Source of the DNA: Saprospiraceae bacterium
Lineage (GTDB): Bacteria > Bacteroidota > Bacteroidia > Chitinophagales > Saprospiraceae
Direction: 5' to 3'
Assembly: GCA_019187225.1 (NCBI GenBank)
Contig: JABAQQ010000005.1
Location: forward strand, 62,001-126,000
Length of the DNA: 64,000 bases
The notes beneath the pieces were generated by a model that was given only the letters and a program-made list of their open reading frames with translations, did not search any database and was not told the DNA's origin. A program made the position numbers and the translations under genes. Below are positions 8,177 to 16,300 of the stretch, one piece after another. Each line of letters opens with the position of its first letter. Within the stretch, counting starts at the first letter, position 1.

Positions 8177-9233
8177 TCAAGGATGCCGCTTTCTCCGCCC
8201 TGATCTGCTTCAGACCGCTTTGGATCAGGGAAAAAATGATCACCCAGGCAGCCGCACCGAGGATGAGGTATTTGAGATAAAAAGGCAGATAAATCGGGCT
8301 GTTCCAGATCATGTGCATCACGACGGCGATCATAAATACCCGGTAAAAACGCGGGTCTTTTAACATGTTGAAATGAAAGGGGCGCCTGCCTTTCACTTTC
8401 CACAGAGCGCCGGCGCACATACCCGTCCATACAATGTGACCAAAGGGAGCCAACATCCCGCGCAGCATGATGCTGTCGAGCATTTCGTCGGCATCGTACA
8501 ATCCGGCATACAGTGCATATCCCGCGCTTTCAAACGCGGCGAAACCCGTCCCTACCGCGGCGCCAAAAAGCAGGCCATTCAGGGTGTAATGATAACGCGA
8601 TGCGTTCACTACGATGGCTAAGGCGAGCAATTTACCGGGCTCTTCCACCAAGCCGGCCAGTGAAGCGCCCAGCCAGTCCAGTTCGAGCGAATCGCTTATC
8701 TGAAAAAAAATCAGCGAGATGGTCATGGAAACAATGCCGCCCAGAAACACCAGCCGGATGATCTGGTAGAGCGATACGTTGTGGCGGGCGTTCATTTCAA
8801 AAAAGAAGATCAGCGCCGCCACCGGCACGGCAAAAGAACCGACAATGATCAATCCGGGCAAAAGATTAATGTTTTCAAATTCTTTCCAGGCCTGAACGAA
8901 GATCACATAAACGAAAGCGGCGCCGAGAAAGGTACGCAGAAACATCCAGGGGCGGGGCCAGCCCGTATTTACTTTTTCAATCGGCGGAGTAGTGGAAGGC
9001 GTGCCGACCGTAAAATACTCTTCTACCTCCTCGCTCGTGTGCCGTTTTAACGCTTCTGAAAACACATCGCCCAAATGGAAACCTTCGAGCCGTTCCACGC
9101 CCGCCCAATCGGTAACATGGTCGGACATCTTGCTCGCAAAATTTTGATTGTCAGCCAGCGGCGGCTTTTCCCCTCCGGTTCCGGATGTATTTTCGTCCAA
9201 AGGTTTGTTCGGGTCTTTATGGCTGTTTTCCAT
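8163..9233 (-). CDS. PrsW-family intramembrane metalloprotease
   Basis: A 356-residue multi-pass membrane protein with a hydrophilic N-terminal region of about 95 residues. The core carries the expected PrsW motifs: LVEEPGK (two adjacent Glu), GTGFAAFESAGYA, APFGHIVWTG and VVMHMIWNSP, which supply Glu and His residues proposed to act in the membrane. PrsW proteins cleave membrane substrates such as anti-sigma factors in Bacillus; the substrate here is unknown. The stop codon and last residues are made of a CAGTGG repeat. A clear Bacteroidota promoter lies at 9280-9312. No anti-sigma factor gene is visible nearby. Confidence 0.87.
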   Translation of the reverse strand: MENSHKDPNKPLDENTSGTGGEKPPLADNQNFASKMSDHVTDWAGVERLEGFHLGDVFSEALKRHTSEEVEEYFTVGTPSTTPPIEKVNTGWPRPWMFLRTFLGAAFVYVIFVQAWKEFENINLLPGLIIVGSFAVPVAALIFFFEMNARHNVSLYQIIRLVFLGGIVSMTISLIFFQISDSLELDWLGASLAGLVEEPGKLLALAIVVNASRYHYTLNGLLFGAAVGTGFAAFESAGYALYAGLYDADEMLDSIMLRGMLAPFGHIVWTGMCAGALWKVKGRRPFHFNMLKDPRFYRVFMIAVVMHMIWNSPIYLPFYLKYLILGAAAWVIIFSLIQSGLKQIRAEKAASLSSGQ

Positions 9234-9279
9234 AATGTTTTCGGATTTTTACCCTGAAAATGGATTTTGAGCAGTTCCG

Positions 9280-9312
9280 CAAAATTAGTTTTCGCAATGG
9301 CTTTCCATCAAA
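9280..9312 (-). promoter_or_regulatory. Promoter of the PrsW gene
   Basis: On the minus strand, TTTG (9309-9312) and TAATTTTG (9280-9287) are separated by 21 bp, matching the Bacteroidota -33 TTTG / -7 TAnnTTTG pattern. The -7 box ends 46 bp before the PrsW start codon. Confidence 0.65.
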
Positions 9313-9376
9313 AAAATTAAGTCATAATGACCCCGATGACGCTCACAACGCTTTTCGTTTTTTCCATCTTTGCCCC

Positions 9377-10171
9377 ATGAATTTGGAACATCTGACAATG
9401 CTCGCCGCCCAGGCGGTTCAGGAAACGGCTTCCTTTATCCGGGACGAGACCGGCCAGGTACAAGCCGGGCAAATTGAAGAAAAATTCCTCAACGGTCTCG
9501 TCAGTTACGTGGACAGGACCGCCGAAGAAATGCTGGTGGCTCGGCTTTCCCGCCTCCTTCCGGAAGCTGCCTTTCTCACGGAAGAGGAAACGGTGGCACA
9601 ACAAAACGCTGAATGGCAATGGATTATTGATCCGTTGGACGGCACTACCAATTTTCTTTACGGCTTACCGCACTTTTCCGTGAGTATCGGATTGAAAGCA
9701 GGCGACGAGCTCGTGCTCGGCATCGTCCACCACGTGCCGCAGGACGAATTGTTCTATGCCTGGAAAAATGGCGGCGCCTGGTGCAATGGTCAGCCCATAC
9801 GGGTCAGCCAACGCGGCGAAATGCGACAGGCATTGATCGCAACGGGGTTTCCCTACCACAATTTCAGCCGGGCGGACGGTTGGTTTGCGGCACTGCGCGA
9901 ATTTATGGCTGAAGGACGGGGTGCGCGGCGCTTCGGCTCGGCAGCACTCGACCTGGCCTGGGTGGCCGCCGGTCGTTTCGACGTTTTCTTCGAATATGGC
10001 CTCAATGCCTGGGACGTCGCTGCAGGGGCCGTATTGGTGCACGAAGCAGGGGGGCATGTAACCGACTTCAGCGGCGACAACGCTTTTATGGAAAAACAGG
10101 AGATGCTCGCCTGCAACACAGCCGTTTTTGAAAAGGCGCTGAAGGTCGTTAGGGAAAAGTTTGGCGTTTGA
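9377..10171 (+). CDS. suhB: Inositol monophosphatase family protein
   Basis: A 264-residue protein of the Mg-dependent, Li-sensitive phosphatase fold. The start MNLEHLTMLAAQAVQ at 9377 matches the family N-terminus; an in-frame extension upstream looks non-coding. Metal-site motifs are intact: EEKFLNGLVSYVDRTAE region, LTEEE, IDPLDGTTNFLYGLPHFSVS (motif 1) and NAWDVAAGAVLVHEAGG (motif 2). It is expected to hydrolyse myo-inositol phosphates or a related sugar phosphate in the cytoplasm. It is divergent from the PrsW gene and converges on the giant HYR gene across hairpin F. The symbol suhB is a family-level assignment. Confidence 0.9.
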   Translation: MNLEHLTMLAAQAVQETASFIRDETGQVQAGQIEEKFLNGLVSYVDRTAEEMLVARLSRLLPEAAFLTEEETVAQQNAEWQWIIDPLDGTTNFLYGLPHFSVSIGLKAGDELVLGIVHHVPQDELFYAWKNGGAWCNGQPIRVSQRGEMRQALIATGFPYHNFSRADGWFAALREFMAEGRGARRFGSAALDLAWVAAGRFDVFFEYGLNAWDVAAGAVLVHEAGGHVTDFSGDNAFMEKQEMLACNTAVFEKALKVVREKFGV

Positions 10172-10184
10172 AGGGAAGCTGCTT

Positions 10185-10330
10185 TACAAGCCGTTTTTTT
10201 GATGATTCGGTGATTCGGCGATTTGTTTATTTGATGATTTGGCGATTTGTTTATTCGTTGCTCCCGCGTGAGCAGGGTGTTCAACAAATAAACAAATCGC
10301 CAAATACACAAATAAACGGTTCACCCAGAC
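10185..10330. repeat. Word hairpin (locus F, GATTTGTTTATT words)
   Basis: The left arm has GGCGATTTGTTTATTTG and GGCGATTTGTTTATTCGTTG; the right arm has CAACAAATAAACAAATCGCC and further CAAATAAAC words. The loop holds CTCCCGCGTGAGCAGGGTGT, a variant of the core in loci B, E and K. It lies between the convergent suhB and giant HYR genes and probably terminates both. Confidence 0.85.
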
Positions 10331-10339
10331 ACTTCCGGC

Positions 10340-13300
10340 TCAATGTTGCAGCATAAACCGCACCGTTTGCCGCTCTCCATTTTCTGTGACAATTTCAAGG
10401 AAATAAAGGCCGCCGGGCAAGTCCTTCGGCAACTGGATTTCCTGTGGGGCGACATCGGCAGTCAAAGCGGTCTGTTGTATACGTCCTCCTCTGCTGTCAA
10501 ACACCTGTACCTGTACCTGTTCGCCCTGCCATTCCGTAAGATCGGCAAAGAGCAAACCGGTGGTCGGATTGGGGAACACTGTAAAATGACCGGGTGAACG
10601 CTCCAACGACTTTTTGAAAATTGTCATATCCGCTTTTTTCGGTCCCGGTTTGGGCTCCGGCTCCACAATACAGTCGGCCGTACTCAGGTAACCTTCCAAA
10701 AATATCTTGGGTTGCAAGCGCACGATGACATGGATAAATGGCGGGTTTGCCAACGAGGGCAGGGTATATTCAAATATATCCGACGCACCGCTGGCTATGC
10801 CGATAATAGCTGAATAGAAACGAATGGAATAGAAAGGTGAGAAATTCGGATTGCGCACACTGTATTCGTTTCCACTGGGAGCAGTATAAATCGAATTGTT
10901 CGGTGGCGCCAGGGCCGTCACACCGGGAGGCAAGGAGAAAGCCACGTACATCAATTTGTTCACGCAGTTATTCGTCACCCGGATCTTATAGGTATTGTTC
11001 CCTGCATTATCTTCGGTGATTTCGATCAATTCAAATTTCACGCAACCGGCAATCACTTCGTCGCAGGGTAATTCGGGCGCTTCCACAACAGTCACGTTGA
11101 AGCAGCAGGTAGCCGTATTGCCGCAGCTGTCCCTGGCAATATAACAAACCGTCGTTGTTCCTAACGGGAAAACGCTGCCCGAAGGCAATCCCTCCGTAAG
11201 TTCTAGTTCAATGCCGGGACACGGACAATCGGTCGTCGCAAGAGGCGGTGTATAAACCACTACAGCCGGATCCGTGTCCACAGTGATGTCACTCGGACAG
11301 GTCAACGTTATAGCGGTCGTCAAGTCGCTGATCTTCAGCGTTTTTTCCGTCTTGTCACAGGAGCAGGATTGGCCGAACGAGATCACGATGGTTTCCGAGC
11401 CTTCGGGCAGCATATCATCCACGATGGTAATGGGAATGATCAACTGGTTTTGTCCTGCCGGGATGGTGTACGAAGCGTTAAGCGGCGAGTAGTCCGCACC
11501 GGAAGTGGCCGTACCACTAATTGTAAGCGTTATGGTGAGGGGTTGGCTTGGGTTGATGCCCGCGCGGTCTAACACCAGATCTACTTCACCGCAGATTTCA
11601 TAGGCTTCCGTTGCATTCGGGACACCGTTGACGATGAAATAAGCCGTCGGTGCAGCTTGATCGTTGACGGCAATCGTCCTGCTGCAAGTGGAAGTGTTCA
11701 GGCAATCGTCCGTCGCCGTCCAGGTCCGTGTCACGCTGTACTCCTGCGCGCAGGCGCCCGGCGTGGTCACATCACTGAAGGTGATCGTGGGCGTGGCGTC
11801 ACAGGCATCGGTGGCAGTAGCGGCAACCCATTGCGGCGTGGCAGGGCATTCGATGGGCGTTGTCTGCGCGGCGCAGGTGATGACCGGCGCAGTGTGGTCT
11901 TCCAAGGCGATGGACCTGCTGCAGGTGGAAGTGTTCAGGCAATCGTCCGTCGCCGTCCAGGTGCGCGTGACGATGCTCACCTGAGGACAGACGCCTGGTG
12001 TGGTCACGTCGCTGAAGGTGACCGTGGGTGTGGCGTCACAGGCATCGGTGGCAGTAGCGGCAACCCATTGCGGCGTGGCAGGGCATTCGATGGGCGTTGT
12101 CTGCGCAGCGCAGGTGATGACCGGTGCGGTATTGTCTTCCACCGTGACGGTCCTGCTGCAGGTGGAAGTGTTCAGGCAATCATCCGTCGCCGTCCAGGTC
12201 CGCGTCACGCTGTACTCCTGCGCGCAGGCGCCCGGCGTGGTCACGTCGCTGAAGGTGACCGTAGGTGTGCCACCGCAGTTGTCGGTGACGGTGGGAGCGA
12301 CCCATTGCGGCGCGGCAGGGCATTCGATGGGCGTTGTCTGCGCAGCGCAGGTGATGACCGGCGCGGTCTGATCGTCAACGGTGATGGTCTGGGTGCATGT
12401 TGCGATATTGCCACATTCGTCTTCTGCCTGATAAGTCCGTATGACTGTATACCTGTTGTCGCAAGTCTGGTTTGTAATTTCATCCGAGACGAAGGTGATC
12501 ACCGTACCACCGCCGCCCGGGCCCGGTTGTTGCTGACATTCATCCCAAAATTCATTTATTGCCGTAGTAGCACTGGCCAAGAGTCCTCCAAATCCACCGG
12601 GATAAATACTCCCGTTGCAAATGCTGGCCAGGTACAGATTTGACAACGCAAGGAGGTCATTTACAGTGGCTTCACTATCGAGATCCAATTCTTCAATTTG
12701 GTCGGGGGTTAATGCGCAGCTAAGCGCAGCGGCGCCAAGGTCTAACCCATCATTGAACTCCAGGTTGTATCGTATATTTAATTGCAAGGCGATGACTTGT
12801 CCTGCCAGGTTATTATCCAACGCTTGGGTGCAATCCAGTGTATAGTTCTGAGGCAATGGATCAGATGGCCCACCGGCAGATAAAATATCCAGGACACACT
12901 GGGTGGTGGCAACCTCAAAACCGCAGTTACCACTCCCGCCTCCGACTACAATCGGCCCTGCCATTAGCAAAATGTCAAGGGTTTCAGACGTGTTCAGACC
13001 ATTCGAATGTATTCCACCCGCATTGCCGTAAGCGCCTTGTGTATAGGTACAAAATGCTTTGCAAGTATTGCACAAAGAGGTGTCTAAAGCAAAAACAAGT
13101 GAGGTATCCGGCGCCGGTATCTCGTCGGCACAATCTACCGTGATTGGGTCCGGGCAGATGATGATCGGTGGAGAATCGTCCAGGACAGAGATGATCTGGT
13201 CACAGGTAGCAGTGTTGCCGCATTCGTCCGTAGCCAGGTAGGTGCGCGTCAGGGTGTAGTTGTCCGGGCAAATTTGGTTGCTGATCACATCGCCAACGTG

Positions 13301-16300
13301 TACAATGATGACCGGACCGCCGCAATTGTCAGTAGCGCCTATGATGGTGGGATCTGCCGAAGGCACTGCGGTTGCACAGGGAACGATGGTACCTGCCGGG
13401 CAAATGATATTTGGTCCGACCTGATCGTTGACGGTGATGATCTGCTCGCAGGTAGCGGTGTTGCCGCACGCGTCCGTGGCCATGTAGGTGCGCGTCAGGG
13501 TGTAGTTGTCAGGGCAGGTCTGGTTGCTGATCACATCGCCGACGTGCGATACAGTGACTGCTCCACCACAGTTATCACTGACCATCAAAGCGTTGGGGTC
13601 TGGTGCCGGCACCTCGCTTGCGCAGGAGACGGTTATTGGCGCGCAGGCAATGTCCGGCGCAGTGTTGTCCTCCACTGCGATGGTCCTGCTACAAGTCGAA
13701 GCGTTCATACAAGCGTCCGTGGCCGTCCAGGTGCGTGTCACGCTGTACTCCTGCGGGCAGGCGCCCGGCGTGGTCACGTCGTTGAAGGTCACCGTAGGCG
13801 CGGCGTCACAGGCGTCGGCGACTGTCGGAGCGACCCATTGCGGTGTGGCAGGACATTCCACGGGCGATATCTGGGCGGCGCAGGTGATGACAGGTGCGGT
13901 GTTGTCCTCTACGACGATAGTCCTGCTACAGGTTGACGCGTTCATACAAGCGTCCGTGGCCGTCCAGGTGCGCGTCACGCTATACTCCTGCGCGCAGGCG
14001 CCCGGCGTGGTCACGTCGCTGAAGGTGACCACTGGCGCGGCGTCGCATGCGTCGGCGACGGATGGAGCGACCCATTGCGGTGTGGCAGGGCATTCCACGG
14101 GTGATACTTGTGCGGCGCAGGTGATGACCGGAGCGGTGTTGTCCTGTACGGCGATGGTCCTGCTACAAGTTGACGCGTTCATACAAGCGTCCGTCGCCGT
14201 CCAGGTGCGCGTCACGCTGTACTCCTGCGGGCAGGCGCCCGGCGTGGTCACGTCACTGAAGGTGACCACTGGCGCGGCGTCGCATGCGTCGGCGACGGAT
14301 GGAGCGACCCATTGGGGTGTGGCAGGGCATTCCACGGGCGACATCTGTGCAGCGCAGGTGATGACCGGAGCGGTGTTGTCCTGTACGACGATGGTCCTGC
14401 TACAGGTTGACGCGTTCATACAAGCATCCGTGGCCGTCCAGGTGCGCGTCACGCTGTATTCCTGCGGACAGGCGCCCGGCGTGGTCACGTCGCTGAAGGT
14501 GACCACCGGCGAGGGGTCGCATGCGTCGGCGGCGGTGGCTGCAACCCATTGGGGTGTGGCAGGGCATTCGATGGGCGAAGTCTGCGTGGCGCAGGTGACG
14601 ACCGGTGCGGTGTTGTCTTCTACAATGATGGTTCTGCTGCATGTCGACGAGTTCATACAATCGTCCGTGGCCGTCCAGGTACGTGTCACACTGTATTCCT
14701 GCGGACAAGCGCCCGGTGTGGTCACGTCATTGAAAGTCACCGTAGGTGTGGCATCACAGGCATCGGTGGCAGTAGCGGCAACCCATTGCGGCATAGCAGG
14801 GCATTCTACGGGCGATGACTGTGAAGCACAGGTGATGACCGGTGCGGTGTTGTCTTCCACTGAGATGGTCCTGCTGCAAGTCGAAGCGTTCATACAAGCG
14901 TCCGTCGCCGTCCAGATGCGCGTCACGCTGTACTCCTGCGAACAGGCGCCCGGCGTGGTCACGTCGCTGAAGGTGATAGTGGGCGCGGCGTCACAGGCGT
15001 CGGTAGCGGTTGGAGCAACCCATTGCGGTGTGGCAGGGCATTCTACGGGTGAAGACTGCGAAGCACAAGTGATGATCGGTGCGGTGTTGTCCTCCACTGA
15101 GATGGTCCTGCTGCAAGTCGATGCGTTCATACAAGCGTCCGTGGCCGTCCAGGTACGCGTCACGCTGTACTCCTGCGGGCAGGCGCCCGGTGTGGTCACG
15201 TCGTTGAAGGTGACCGTGGGCGCGCCGTCACAGGCGTCAGTGACGTTGGGAGCGAACCATTGCGGTGTGGAAGGGCATTCGATGGGCGATATCTGCGTAA
15301 CGCAAGTGACGACCGGTGCGGTGTTGTCTTCCACCGTGATGGTCCTGCTGCAGGTCGAAGCGTTCATACAAGCGTCCGTGGCCGTCCAGGTGCGCGTCAC
15401 ACTGTATTCCTGCGGACAGGCGCCCGGTGTGGTCACGTCATTGAAAGTCACCGTAGGTGTGGCATCACAGGCGTCTGTGACGGTCGGAGCAACCCATTGA
15501 GGCATAGCAGGGCATTCCACGGGTGTTACTTGTGCAGCGCAGGTAACGACCGGAGCGGTGTTGTCTTCCACTGAGATAGTCCTGCTACAGGTTGACGCGT
15601 TCATACAAGCGTCCGTGGCCGTCCAGGTGCGCGTCACGCTGTACTCCTGCGGACAAGCGCCCGGCGTGGTCACATCGTTGAAGGTCACCGTAGGCGCGGC
15701 GTCACAGGCGTCGGCGACTGTCGGAGCGACCCATTGCGGTGTGGCAGGGCATTCCATGGGCGATATCTGGGCAGCGCAGGTGATGACAGGTGCGGTGTTG
15801 TCTTCCACTGAGATAGTCCTGCTACAGGTTGACGCGTTCATACAAGCATCCGTGGCCGTCCAGGTGCGCGTCACGCTGTACTCCTGCGCGCAGGCGCCCG
15901 GCGTGGTCACGTCGTTGAAGGTGACCACTGGCAAGGGGTCACACGCGTCGGCGACGGATGGAGCGACCCATTGCGGTGTGGCAGGGCATTCCACGGGCGA
16001 TATCTGGGCGGCGCAGGTGATGACCGGGGCGGTGTTGTCTTCCACCGCGATGGTCCTGCTACAAGTCGAAGCGTTCATACAAGCATCCGTGGCCGTCCAG
16101 GTGCGCGTCACGCTGTACTCCTGCGCGCAGGCGCCCGGCGTGGTCACGTCGCTGAAGGTGACCACTGGCGAGGGGTCGCATGCGTCGGCGGCGGTGGCTG
16201 CAACCCATTGGGGTGTGGCAGGGCATTCCACGGGCGACATCTGTGCTGCGCAGGTGATGATCGGTGCGGTGTTGTCCTCTACGACGATGGTCCTGCTACA

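Noticed and set aside
13506-15500. A 664-codon plus-strand open frame opposite the giant HYR gene
   Set aside because: It is the antisense of 237 bp coding repeats; periodic composition keeps it open. The minus-strand frame has a signal peptide, domains and a sorting tail.
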